Shown piece after piece: positions 11,446 through 22,455 of a stretch of DNA of 64,000 nt. The stretch spans positions 2,871,148 to 2,935,147 of the forward strand of contig OY725499.1 of NCBI GenBank assembly GCA_963281255.1. The letters are read 5' to 3'. Origin of the DNA: Aphrocallistes beatrix. Its lineage: Eukaryota; Porifera; Hexactinellida; Sceptrulophora; Aphrocallistidae. The translations under genes and the position numbers were made by a program. The notes beneath the pieces are model-generated. The model was not told where the DNA came from, did no database searches, and saw only the letters and a list, made by a program, of their open reading frames with translations. How positions within the stretch are numbered: position 1 is the first letter of the stretch; every line of letters begins with the position of its first letter.

Positions 11446-12059
11446 ACTTGGTTTTTACCTAAATAATGTACTAACAAAAATATGTGGCAAAATGTATCCT
11501 CACCAACATACGTACAGGGGCGGTCACAGGAATTTTCCAAGCCCGGGGCAGGGCGGGACAAATAAAAAAATTCAGGGCCCTTACTATGGTTTGGCTTAGG
11601 TGGTCGAATGAAATCCGGGGCCGCAGAATCAAACTCGAGGCAAATGCCCCGGAATCGACACTGAAACCCAGATGACCGTTTAAATTTAATTTCCCCCGGA
11701 TTCGTTCAAATAGTTTCGTACTAATTAAAGGATAAAATATGTCGGTCGGCACAGACCGATAGTCCAGCTCCAGTGAGTGACTTGGAACGTAAAATGTGAA
11801 TATCGTAATACATCGGGAACTATTAATTTAGAGCAAACACAAAGTGTCTATCCAAAATTCTAATTTGAAATACAAATGTTTCCAAAGATATTAACATATG
11901 TTAAATTTACCATAGACTGCTTAACAGTATGGACTGTCAACTCTCAATATCAGGTCCATTGAGTATCATCGATATATCTCGTAACGTAATCCGCTGAAGT
12001 TAGGCGTGTGAAATGTAAATTTGGATGTATTTAAGGGGCAATATGCAAATTTGAATGTA
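11446..12059. mobile_element. Intergenic interval with a hAT-like end at 11517
   Basis: At 11517 the sequence CAGGGGCGGTCACAGGAATT repeats the end of the clean MITE at 48925-49022 almost exactly, but I do not find a matching right end, so this copy is probably truncated. The remainder to 12059 shows no gene. Confidence 0.5.
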
Positions 12060-12082
12060 CAGTCGACTCCGCTTAATAGGGC

Positions 12083-13008
12083 TGTCACTGGAAAATTGGT
12101 CCGCGAAAATTTTGGTCCGGGGGACCAAAATTTTCAGGGAAAATTGGTCCTCCCCTGAAAATTTTTGTCCTACAATGGACCAATTTTCCATGGAATTTTG
12201 GTCCGGGGGGACCATTTTTTTCAGGGAAAATTGGTCCGGGGGACCAATTTTTTCAGGGAAAACTGGTCCGGGGGGACCATATTTTTCAGGGAATTTTGGT
12301 CCGGGGACCAATTTTCCATAAGGAATTTTGGTCCGCCATAACCAATATTTCAATGAAAAATGCATCACCATTTGGAAAGGATGTCAAGCCCCAGTGGCGC
12401 TGCGATAGCTGTTATATTAGGTCTAGTTATTATAGTTGGAATAGATAGGCACTCAATAGGATGAGAGTTCAGATTTTAGAGAACAGAAGAAATAAAATAC
12501 ACTTCTTAGATTTGAGATTAGCTAAATATGTATCAGGGTTTCCGTGGGAATGAAATTTCAATTCACATTCCCATTCCATTCCCATAAAATTCCTGTGGGG
12601 ATCCCCGCCGGGGGAAAAATCACTCCCATTCCCACAGCACCCCTGGTCTATTGGGACATGTCCAGTATTTTAGTTAAAACCGGGGATATCCTGCAGCTGT
12701 CCCGTCCTGTCCCGGATATTAGTAACAACCATTGTTTAAGTGTTGGTATGACTAGAATTAGTTACTTCTTAGTATCATACTGTGATATAACAAATCCATA
12801 ACAATACAGTATTAGTAATTTAGTATGCAATTGGGGATAAATATATTCAGGAATCTTGGTCCCCCCCCGGACCAATTTTCCATGAAAAAAATGGTCCCCC
12901 CGGACCAAAATTCCATGGAAAATTGGTCCATAGTAGGACCAAAATTTTCAGGGGAGGACCAATTTTCCATGAAAATTTTGGTCCCCCCGGACCAAAATTT
13001 TCGTGACA
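12083..13008. mobile_element. Inserted TGTCAC...GTGACA element with 4-bp TSD (Ginger-like ends)
   Basis: Starts TGTCACTGG and ends CGTGACA, flanked by GGGC at 12079-12082 and 13009-13012; the uninterrupted relative has one GGGC. Both ends are made of inverted subrepeats of GGACCAAAATTTTC and GGACCAATTTTCC. A 5'-TGT...ACA-3' element with 4-bp target duplication is the pattern of Ginger transposons, although LTR-type ends would look similar. No transposase is present. A short MITE-like block sits inside at 12534-12645. Confidence 0.7.
12534..12645. mobile_element. Short MITE-like block with GTGGGAATG ends
   Basis: CAGGGTTTCCGTGGGAATG at the left and CATTCCCACAGCACCCCTG at the right are imperfect inverses. 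The interior is CCCATTCC-rich. I could not confirm a target duplication. Confidence 0.45.
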
Positions 13009-13177
13009 GGGCCACTGTTTAATCGGGTCAGCCGCTTAATCGGGCCACTTTTGGCAGGACCGGAATAGCTCTCACACATAGAAGCTAATACAAAATATTT
13101 TCGGTTAATAGGGTCCTCCGCTTAATCGGGGCAAAATGTCCTCTGACCGATGTGGCCCTATTAAGCGGAGTCGACTG

Positions 13178-14571
13178 TATTTGATAAAGCATTAGGCCAC
13201 TTCCTATTAGCACACAGCATACATTTTTTCCTATTTATTTCTAAATCCTAAAATTTTCGAGATACGGGAAAATTTATCAAATACAATATATTGACCCATA
13301 TTAAGATAGGAGTACTATTATGTGCGTATATGGAGTAAAGTCTTCTACTAAACAGAAGGATTCTAGATTATCCTAGGGCAGATACAGTTCGAGTATATAT
13401 ACGGTCTATATACATGTATTAGTACCCTCTTAAAATAAATTACTTTCAAAGTGCGAATATCGGAATATGTATACATATTAAAATACCCAATATTAGCCGT
13501 TGATAATTATCTCACTTTTAGCTTAAAACAATATTTTTTCAAATTGTGTGAAAATATATGTATATACTACGTACTTATAGAAACCGGAAGTGATGATATT
13601 TTTCGAAAAATAATGACGGTACACATCTACATAATAAAGAGATCCTACGTACAAATTTTGGTAAAAATCGGACTGTTAGATTTCGCAGTAGCGCGTGTTC
13701 CGGACATACATACACACATACAATTTTGACTCGATTCTTTCAGATTTCAGTTTCCAGAGGTTAGTATCTCTGCAGAGTCAATAAAATAGAATCTCAAAGC
13801 TAACTACAGTTACTTACATACTATATTATAAATCATAATAAAAGAGATTTCTATGTATAGATTGAATTGTAAGGATGTGAAAATGCTATTTGAAGTGTGA
13901 ATTTCTTTGTTGAAGAATTCTAAATGATATGCTAGATAGGGTTACGAACCTTTAGAACGCCCATGTAGAATACTTTAATGTATATTTAAGGAGGATGATA
14001 TGTTAAAAGAGAAAGTCCAATTTGTTGAACTTTAGGATACTTCCTAAAGAGTTCAATAGTAATATAATATGTTTCGTCTCTAGTGCACAAGTTTAACGTG
14101 TTATAACTAATAACATGCTATGAAGGTGGGGCAAGCTTAACTAAACTATCTTTGATTTATTCGTAGACAGAACTTTATCATCTAAGGAATGTGAAGATCA
14201 GGAACAGAGATGGAACCAGTTGGGTTTGGCCAGTACCATCTCTAATTCCTGGATGATAAACAAGTAATTCCTTTGATTATTTTGATCCTGTAACAGTGAA
14301 TTAATGCAATAATAATACGATATATCCTTACTATTAAAACTCGATTAATGTGCCTATGTATTATATATATTATATACTATCCGGACAAAAGTATTCGACC
14401 ACCACGAAAACCACCATACAAATAGTATTAAAGTGGATCTACTAATAAAGGAATAAGTATTGTTATTCATATCCAATGTATGTTTAATACGTACAAGTAA
14501 ACATGTATAAAATAGACAAAAACAACTAACAAGCTAATCAAACAATACAGAAGATAAGATCTATAATAATT
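13178..14571. other. Intergenic AT-rich interval with fragments of dispersed repeats
   Basis: No supported gene. 13560-13730 contains a motif also found in the introns of C1 and C2 (AAAAATCGGACTGTTAGATT, then GGACATACATAC), so it is a dispersed repeat. A Helitron-like TCCTTACTATTAAAACTCGA lies at 14324. About 190 bp before the SLC37 stop is a run of TATATA. Confidence 0.45.
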
Positions 14572-16095
14572 TCAAATTTCATCATCAACCTGCTTAGCAT
14601 AATAAACATTTCGTCCAAAATGCCACTTATACAGCTTCACAATGTCTCTCAAGGTAATTCGAGTTAGGATGACACCAGCAACAAAGGTTGTACTCATAAG
14701 GAAGTAGAGTACTGGAGCTATTCCGTAATTTATCAGTACTCCTACTATCAATCCCGCAAAAGAACCAGCTATTCCTCCCGCAAAGGCAATCATTCCGTTC
14801 ACAGTAGCGATAGCTCTTGTATTATTTTTTAACCCGTCTTTGCTTCCAAGGTCCACTGTTACACTAGTGAAAATGGTGACATAAGCTCCTCCCACAGTAA
14901 TCCCTAGAAGAACGAGAAGCAGTAAATTATAGCCCAAATGAATGGTGTGTATCACGTAGTAGATGTATAGCAGCAGCACTGTGGAGTAAAGGTAGATTGT
15001 GACCACGATAGCGTGAGATCCCAAGAGATCTGAAAGGCCTCCACCAACGAATGAACCGATAATGTTGCCGAAATCGAAAGCGATGGTAAAGAATGATGAA
15101 GCGGACGTGGAATACAAAACTCCTCCTATCTTTGAGCTCCCGAATAGATATGGTAGCCAAAAGAACATACTATAGTAAGCAAGGTTGCTAAAGGACAGCA
15201 CGAGTGCATATTCAATGACACCTGGTATGAGGATAGCCTTCCAAATACGGATTCCTTCGGCATTCTTAACATTAGTTTTTTTAGTGGGCACATTCTTGAC
15301 AGCAGTTTCTTTGGTAGGGACATCCTCATCCTTTTCTAGATGCAAAGATTCGAAGTATTCAGGCTCTGGAACTAGAAAAAATATCAATAAAACTGTCGAA
15401 GTGAAAGCTAAAACTGAAGAGGAATAAAACGAAGCACCCCATGTATCATCTGCCCAAACGCCTGCGATAAGCTTCCCAGCTATTTTCGAGAGTGGAATGC
15501 TAGTCGACCAGAGACCAAGAATAATTCCACTCCTTTTCCCGTGGAACCACTTCCCGAGTATGGCTATGCAACCTGGAGATGCACCTGCACCTACGCCTAA
15601 CAGGAATTGACTGAAAAGATAATACACGAACGAGTGAATAGCAAGATAGTAGCCAGTACCAAACAGAGTGGAAGAAGTAAATGTTATGAATCCACCGACG
15701 ATAATTACATAGCGGTAATCGAGATAGTCAGCTATGTTCCCGATTATCAACATTCCGAATGCATAGGCAACCAAAGATATAAAATCTAATAAACCAAGCA
15801 ACGTATTTCCATTGTACCCAATGAACGGTTCCCAACCTGTGCAATTTGTCGGATACTCAGACCGATTGTAAGTTGTGTTGGAAGATAGACAGGATGATGG
15901 GTTAAGAGTTCCTTTTACACTTCCTAATGGGATGTATGAATAATTGACATTACAATAGTAGAAATAAGTTGACGACCAGACTATAAAACCATATATCCAA
16001 TATTTGCATTTTGCGCTTACTTTCACCACAGACAGAAACTTGTCTAATATCAATATTGGAAAAGGAATTCGGAGCAATTTTCTCAAGAACGACAT
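14572..16095 (-). CDS. SLC37-type sugar-phosphate/phosphate antiporter, 507 aa
   Basis: Major facilitator of the organophosphate:phosphate antiporter branch. The family layout is clear: first helix with a short lead, an asparagine- and cysteine-containing luminal loop (sequons NTT, NRS, NCT), then GNTLLGLLDFISLVAYAFGM, GNIADYLDYR as the motif-A position, and LGVGAGASPGCIAILGKWF with GKRSGIILGLWS, which corresponds to the SLC37 GxWF...RG...GLW block. The central loop is lysine and glutamate rich and contains two PTK repeats. About twelve membrane segments. 507 aa fits SLC37A1-A3 (about 500). The protein is strongly hydrophobic and lacks an obvious C-terminal ER retention dilysine, so whether it is an ER glucose-6-phosphate carrier is uncertain. 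Single exon, unlike vertebrate SLC37 genes. Confidence 0.85.
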   Translation of the reverse strand: MSFLRKLLRIPFPILILDKFLSVVKVSAKCKYWIYGFIVWSSTYFYYCNVNYSYIPLGSVKGTLNPSSCLSSNTTYNRSEYPTNCTGWEPFIGYNGNTLLGLLDFISLVAYAFGMLIIGNIADYLDYRYVIIVGGFITFTSSTLFGTGYYLAIHSFVYYLFSQFLLGVGAGASPGCIAILGKWFHGKRSGIILGLWSTSIPLSKIAGKLIAGVWADDTWGASFYSSSVLAFTSTVLLIFFLVPEPEYFESLHLEKDEDVPTKETAVKNVPTKKTNVKNAEGIRIWKAILIPGVIEYALVLSFSNLAYYSMFFWLPYLFGSSKIGGVLYSTSASSFFTIAFDFGNIIGSFVGGGLSDLLGSHAIVVTIYLYSTVLLLYIYYVIHTIHLGYNLLLLVLLGITVGGAYVTIFTSVTVDLGSKDGLKNNTRAIATVNGMIAFAGGIAGSFAGLIVGVLINYGIAPVLYFLMSTTFVAGVILTRITLRDIVKLYKWHFGRNVYYAKQVDDEI

Positions 16096-17268
16096 AGTTG
16101 TGCATAAATGACTGCTTTAGTGAGCGTATTTATACTCTTGAAACAGATACAGCTCTTACTCTCAATTTCCTTATCCTATGTTGTTGGATTAATTTCATTG
16201 TCATAGAATATACACATATCTTCAGCATCATTAAAATAGTGGGTACTTACTTTATTAGTATCGGAGCTTTGCCTACAATACTATTTGTGTTGGGATTACA
16301 CGAATGGCGGACACTTCGTCACATGGACATTTCGACGCGGACATTTCGTCACATGGACATTTCGTCCTCTGAACATTAGTTACCGGACAATGGGTAGCGG
16401 AACTTTCGTCCCCTGAAATACCTTTCGCACCTACTTTTTTCTCAATCAAAAGCCTTCATTATCACCTTTTTTTCAAACATACTCCACTCCAAAAGCCTCA
16501 ACTTCCGTTCCTTACACATTAGTACCCACTAATAATATTATCTATTCTTTATTTACCTAAATGTAACAGTTATGTAGTAATTTTGCTCCTTAACTGTGAA
16601 ACCTTTAGACAAATAAAGAATATTGTTAGTGAAAAGAAAGTTTTCCTTTCAAATGTCATCATAGTAGTATATTAGTGGCTAACATTCATAATTTTTGCGA
16701 TATATAGCCTTAGTAAATTAAATTATTAGCAACTCAGACATATGTGTATAAGTGTTTGGAAATGTTATATCCGTTTAACAGTCTGCCGATTTAACTTTGC
16801 TCAATTTGTTATTTAACCCAATCATACATGTAGTGTAGATCATCTAATAAACATGTTCATCGATGAAAACTTGCTTCACAGTACCCCCTTCACGAAATAA
16901 AATGCTACTTTCACACTCAATTGGACACTATTTCGAACCTATATGCCCCCTTTCACTAAGATCTTATACATCTCATTCTCCAAAATGCTTACTTTCGCTC
17001 TCCCTCCAATTTTAGGTCTTATTCCAACTTGACCATTTTCTTAGCCTATAGTGCATTGTGTTGGGAGATCTTTTAAATGAAAATCCCATAATTTCGCAAA
17101 CCAATATATAATTGTTGGAAGAGTGTAAAATTACTCCTGTATACAAATGTTCACCTTTTCCGATATAAGGTCTTTCCTAATAATTATGGAGAAATAAGCA
17201 AACAACCAAAACTCGTGTCAAACTATAAATAAACACAGAAAAACGCATAGATCCCGCCCAAAGTATTA
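16096..17268. other. Intergenic interval with short GGACATTTCGTC tandem motif
   Basis: No gene supported. 16310-16370 holds three or four copies of (CACAT)GGACATTTCGTC. 16870-16960 (AAATGCTACTTTCACACTCAATTGG...) recurs near 21890-21960, so it belongs to a dispersed repeat. The last 100 bp is probably the A1 3' UTR and flank. Confidence 0.45.
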
Positions 17269-19369
17269 TCAATTGAAATTTAGAAACACAACTAGCTTGT
17301 CTCGTTCGAACTGTTTCATCTTGTATCTTTCCAGAATTACATTTTCAACCTTTTTGAGATTAGGCGGAATTTTTATATTTTGAACCTTATTTTTCGACAA
17401 GGTCTTGCTTTTCATTTTTGAATTCGTTAGGTTCTCCGAGTCTGTTATCTCTATTTGAGGATGGCTAAACTTTGCTGCATGGTCCTCGATGCGAACTTCT
17501 GGAAAAGGACCCTTCCTGATCTTTATATTTCCTTTCTTTGAACTATTGGGCAGTGTACGACTTTTAGCTTTTTGAATTACTTTCCTTGTGCTATTCAGTT
17601 CATCGGTACTTTTGTTTATTTTTTTCGAATATTGATTTTTCAGCCCTTCAAAATTATTGATTGAAGGTGCATCAAAGAACACAGAGTCAGTTGAACTAGA
17701 CATCTTTCTAGTAGAATTGAAATTTTGTCTTTCAGTTATTTCAGTGAAATCTAAGTTATGTAAAAGATCATCATAACTAAATTTTATTGGGATACAACTA
17801 GTTGAGAGTTTTCCAGGTTTCGGGGGAATTTTCAAAACGGAATAACTATCTTGAGTATCTTCCTGGTATAATTTTGAGACAGGGATGTATGAGTAAACTG
17901 AAGTCTGAGCATTCAGAAAGGAGGTCAGCCAATAGTTACACTTATTTTCGTCATCAAATTCCATTACAATCTCCAAACCATCATTTGTAAATTTAATTGA
18001 TCGTCCTTTATCTTTTTTTATGTCAAAAATTTCAAGAGAGATGACATATTCTGGAGATGAGCCGTTCATTTCTAATCCGAGCAAAACATTGCCTCTCTCT
18101 AATGCGCAGTAATAAAATCCTTTCAATTGATTAGAAATGGTCACGCACAACCTGATACAGCGATCTGGTGAAGTGTCTGGATGCATTTTGAAGAGGTTTC
18201 TGTCCTTTTTCAAAACGAGCAATTTACCCATCTCTTCCCTATGCCTAAATATCGATAATATAAAATATTGACATCCTTACTATTAAAACTCAATTAATGT
18301 TTATATATATAGTATATATCACGAATTGATTGAAGAAACTGCCAGTCACAGAAAGCTGATTTTTGGCATGTGGGAGTCTTTTGGCTATGGCTCCACTAAG
18401 TTCTAACCTCAGACGAAAATGTCGACTCATCATGGAATTATGAAGTCATTGCCACCTTTTTTATAATTAGAAATTTCAGTTTTTCGATCATAACTCAGCC
18501 ATTTTAGGTGATAGAAGGCTGAAATTATAATAGAATGTGTATATTTATCTACTTCACATATGATTCAACTATCATCACTCTGTTAGAACGTCATCATTAC
18601 GCGTTTATTGCGCAGGTAGTAAATTGGTTTAATTGCTGGAATACTCTACCTGGTAAATTTGGAGAGAATTATGTGATTGTAAAGTATGGCGATGGGATAT
18701 TTTACATTAATTGGTAATAACTGTTTCAAATTGTATTCTATCAAGGAGAGTTAAGAATTTTAATGCTTATTTTAATAAGTCTGACAATACAAAGCTTTAG
18801 TATCCAATTCAAAGGTGCATTACTATATAACACTGACCAGTCCTAAAATGAATCAATATATTATAGCCCATAGTGTTACGATTAATGATTTATTTCTCGG
18901 GCTGCTCCTGAAAGAATTCTGTTTGAATATACAAGATATAATATAGCCTTCAACTTCTTCTAGATTCGCCGCTAGTCTTACACAGTACTGTACTAATTGA
19001 TGGCTGTTACAGTAGCATTAAGAATATGCCAGTTGTATATTAGAATACCTAAATACTTACTTGTCTTCCTTTGTGCTCTCTCTCGATAAATTCTTGGCCT
19101 CATTCCTCACACTCGATTGGGATTCTGAATTAACATACAAATGTTCAGGTTGATCCAGTACAAATAATACATTTTTGAAAGACCGAGAAATAGTGCTCCG
19201 TTCTAATTTGAGATCAGGCGTAAGGTGATTTATTATCTTTTCCAAAAATATCAACCCATCTAGATAAAAAATTCAGTTCATTTATAAAAAAATAAAAATT
19301 AATGAAACAAGAATATCCTCGCTAACCTATTAGAGTGTTTGTGATGCGGATTTTGAGATTGTTATCCAT
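17269..19369 (-). CDS. A1: PH-like domain adaptor paralogue, 3 exons, 405 aa
   Basis: First member of the cluster family; not a named gene to my knowledge. Exons on the minus strand are 19369-19327 (43 nt), 19259-19061 and 18244-17269, phases 1 and 2, all GT-AG. Residues 1-80 are mostly helical (MDNNLKIRITNTLI, GLIFLEKI). A PH-like domain covers about 86-192: CIRLCVTISNQLKGFYYCAL and the LEIVMEF strand, then the C-terminal helix with Trp186 (CNYWLTSFLNAQ). The conserved YSYIP follows at 198-202, and then a basic, serine-rich tail (IPPKPGK, GNIKIRKGPFP, QIEITDSENL). The A branch keeps only IPPKPGK of the proline motifs of B-D. PH folds usually bind phosphoinositides or proteins at membranes; function here is inference. 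The tail is intact, making A1 the best-preserved A copy. Confidence 0.85.
18273..18480. repeat. Helitron-like end and dispersed repeat in A1 intron 2
   Basis: TCCTTACTATTAAAACTCAA at 18273 resembles a Helitron 5' end and is followed by a block (GATTGAAGAAACTGCCAG..., CTATGGCTCCACTAAGTTCT) that reappears inverted at about 31,500-31,730. The same TC-T-TACTATTAAAACT head recurs at 14324 and 55096, and a weaker one at 27065. Confidence 0.5.
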
Positions 19370-20121
19370 TATGAATTGATAAAATAGTATAAAATTAAAC
19401 TAAAAGTAAAAACTAATACAATTAATGAATAGACATACACTTTTAAGAAGAGATATTATATTACACACTTACGTATATAACTACCTGATAACTCTGATAA
19501 GAGTTACTATGGAATCTACCATCCTTCTATTTTAGAAATGAACACAATTCTTTGCGCGAAATATCTTCTAAACAAATTTTTGAAAAATTATATACCCGGG
19601 ACTTCAATATTGTGATCTCAAAAATTTCAAGATCGAAAATACCTTTTTTTCTCCTGATAAAATATATTTATATCTTCCTATAGTCAGTTGTTAATTCAAA
19701 ATACTAAAATATGATTATTTCTTTTGGTTTATAGACCGGTAATCACCAATTAGAATAACAATTGTTAAAGTATAATCATAGAATGTACCTAGCATTTGAG
19801 ATCTTTTTCTTTTGATTTTCTCTTTTTTTAAATACACAAACATTTATGATCCACCTTTTTACAAATATACTCTGAAATACAGGCAATTGGATTGTAAAAT
19901 AATTAAAATAATCCTTATAGTTTTCAAGTAAAACGAAATGTCGGAAGTTAGATCCCTTTGTGTCAGTATAATACTTCAGCAAAATTTGTTGCAGAACAGC
20001 AGAGCAAGCAAGCGAAGCGCGCTTGTAATGATGATGCATCAATGAACACAGAGACAGTTGAATTGGAGATCTTTTTATACACCTTGAAATTTCGTGCTTC
20101 ATTTTTATATGTTAAAATAGT
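19370..20121. other. Spacer between A1 and the A-type fragment
   Basis: AT-rich; no gene. It holds the A1 promoter side (TTTTATACTATTTTAT upstream of the ATG on the minus strand is a weak TATA-like run). AGCAAGCGAAGCGCGCTTGT at about 20009 is one copy of the dispersed GC-rich module. Confidence 0.4.
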
Positions 20122-20362
20122 CAATATTCAAGATCATCATAACTTAATTTTTTTATGGAATTAGTCGAGAGATTTTCAAGTTTCCGAAACAGCCAATAAT
20201 TACATTTATTTTCATCATCAAATTGGATTACAACATCCACTGCTTTATTTTTCAATTTAATTGATAGTCCTTTATCTCTTTTGATCTCAAATTTTTTCAA
20301 GAGAGATGACATAATCTGGAGATGAGTCTGTCTTTTTTCAGAACGAGCAATTTGGTTTCTCT
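20122..20362 (-). pseudogene. A-family exon 3 fragment with internal deletion
   Basis: Minus-strand remnant of a third exon. It begins like KLLVLKKDR, jumps directly to SPDYVISL, keeps FEIKRDKGLSIKLKN and QFDDENKCNYWL, then is scrambled. The first half of the PH-like domain is deleted and the YSYIP segment is gone. A longer, less deleted sister of this same fragment lies at 31880-32247, so both descend from one duplicated relic. Confidence 0.75.
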
Positions 20363-20829
20363 ACTACATGCCTAAATGTGATCGGATAGATTAGATAGAA
20401 AACAGTGATGCAAACGTATTATAAATCGACGCATAAATACATTGAATTAGCACAAGCAAGCAAACATTACTCGTATCTAAAAACAGTGGGTACTTACTCT
20501 ATTAGTATCGTAGCTTTGTCTACAATACTAATTGCGTAGGGATCACACAAATGTCATTGCATACGTTAGATAGTGGTTATAAGAACATGGAGATTATTTC
20601 TATCCACTAATAATACTATATTCTTTATTTACCTAAATGTAACAGTTTAATAGTTACGTCGTAATTTTGCTCAAAATTACACTTAGCAATGCCAGTCGCT
20701 TTATTTTTGGATCATGGCTGAATAAGTATATCCAGAAATTTTCATTTATAAGATCTCTCAACACTATGCACTGTAGGCAAAGAAATGAGTAATCGGAATA
20801 AGACCTAGAATTGAAGTAGGAATAAGACC
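20363..20829. other. Intergenic spacer
   Basis: No gene. The text near 20480-20560 (GTGGGTACTTACT(T/C)TATTAGTATCG) repeats the sequence around 16240-16300, a further sign of block duplication upstream of the cluster. Confidence 0.4.
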
Positions 20830-21757
20830 TGTTGCGTGATATCTTGAGATCCTAGTATAAAGTAACCATGGATGATTCAGTACCGTGATATCTTGAGGGG
20901 GTGCATGCATTTGTCAGAATTTTGAAGCTGTCATTTGTCAGAATTATCCTAGTTGTCACTTGTCAGAATGGTTTTTAGGACTGCTGTCACATGTCAGAAT
21001 GGTTTTTTAAGAATGCTGTCACTTGTCAGAATGATTTTTAGGACTGCTGTCACTTGTCAGAATGGTTTTTAGGACTGCCATCTCAGTCAGGGCGGTGCCA
21101 GGATTTGGTGAACGGAGGGGCTAATCAGGGGCTCTTCAAAATTATGAAGGGGCTCGAGCCCCCACAAATTTGCCCTGGCGCTGCCACTGGTCCTAGTTGA
21201 CAAAATTTACAATGTGTCGATACTAATCAAAAAACCATTCTAACAAGTGACAACAGTCCTAAAAACCATTCTGACAAGTGACAGCATTCTTAAAAAGACA
21301 TTCTGACAAGTTACAGCAGTCCTAAAAATCATTCTGACAAGTGACAGCAGTCCTAAAAACCATTCTGACAAGTGACAGCAGTCCTAAAAACCATTCTGAC
21401 AAGTGACAACTAGGATAATTCTGACAAATGACAGCTTCAAAATTCTGACAAATGCAACTCCCCCATCTTGAGATCGTAATATTTTGAGATATGGTAGCAT
21501 TCTGAGATTTTATTTGGCTTACTCAAATGGCCTTGTTGTTCAATTGGTTTCATTGTGACACTAAATTGTGGCATATGACAAAATTTGATGGCACGCGACA
21601 CAATTTAGTGGCACGCGACACAATTTCCTATGTAAAACCACATATGGACCATAAATTATTAAAATATAATTGATCCATGGTCCATATGTGGTTTTACATA
21701 GGAAATTGTGTCGCCCATGGTTACTTTATACTAGGATCTCAAGATATCACGCAACAG
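20830..21757. repeat. Compound inverted repeat with minisatellite arms
   Basis: Outer arms of about 44 bp: TGTTGCGTGATATCTTGAGA... at 20830 and its inverse ending ACGCAACA at about 21756. Inside, the left arm (20915-21085) has repeats of CTGTCACTTGTCAGAATGGT and the right arm (21225-21460) has the exact inverse with more units. A third nested palindrome is at 21590-21715 (CCTATGTAAAACCACATATGG and inverse). A small CAGGGCGGTGCCAG...CTGGCGCTGCCACTG insert lies near 21088-21190. Confidence 0.8.
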
Positions 21758-22455
21758 ACCTAAAACTGGCTAATTAGGAATAAAACCAAAATATTTTTGA
21801 GGTAGGAATAAGGCCTAAACCATTTCAAATAGGATTAAAACCTAAAACCTGTCAAATATGAATAAAACCTAAAATGCGGCACAATACTCCCCTCATGAAA
21901 TAAAATGCCACTTTCACACTCAATTGGACACTATTTCGAACCTAAACTGCCATCTATCACTAAGATCTTAGACATATCACTCAAAAATCCCCACTTTAGC
22001 TCTCCCCCAATTTTAGGTCTTATTCCTACTTGAAAGTACTTTAGGACTTATTCCTACTTCCCTGAATAAACGCCGGGCACTTATTCAGGGAAATACGGTA
22101 TGTTACAAATTAATATGTTAATAATTCATCAAATACTCTTTTTTAAACCGAGAATGGGATTTTTCATTGTAAAATTCTCAATTTAAAAATAGGAAAGTTA
22201 TTAAACGAATTACGTTGTGACTTCATAATCCCATAGGTTCGCTTCCAAAACCAATAGATAGCTGTTGGAGGAGTGTAAAATTACTCCTGTATACAAATGT
22301 TCACCTTTTCCGACATATATTCTTTCTTATTAATTATAGACAAATAAGCAAACAAATAACCAACCAAACAATAGTGTCAAACTATAAATAAACACAGAAA
22401 AACGCATAGAATGTATCCCGCCCAAAGTATTATCAATTGAAATTTAGAAACACGA
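21758..22455. other. Repeat-derived spacer and A2 3' flank
   Basis: Short repeats of the form 'AGGAATAAAACCTAAAA' at 21770-21870, then the dispersed AAAATGCCACTTTCACACTC block. From about 22,085 onward the sequence is duplicated at about 32,690, marking the left edge of the large segmental duplication. Confidence 0.5.

Larger units (their letters stand above)
12060..13177. mobile_element. Tigger-like MITE carrying a large insertion
   Basis: Ends CAGTCGACTCCGCTTAAT (12060) and ATTAAGCGGAGTCGACTG (13177), TA on both sides. The 188 bp copy at 27794-27981 is the same element without the insertion: there AATAGGGCCACTGTTTAATC is continuous, while here it is split by 12083-13008. Confidence 0.85.

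Noticed and set aside
12055..13022. Open frames rich in ENWS/DQFS
   Set aside because: Translation of GGACCAAAATTTTC subrepeats of a mobile element on either strand.
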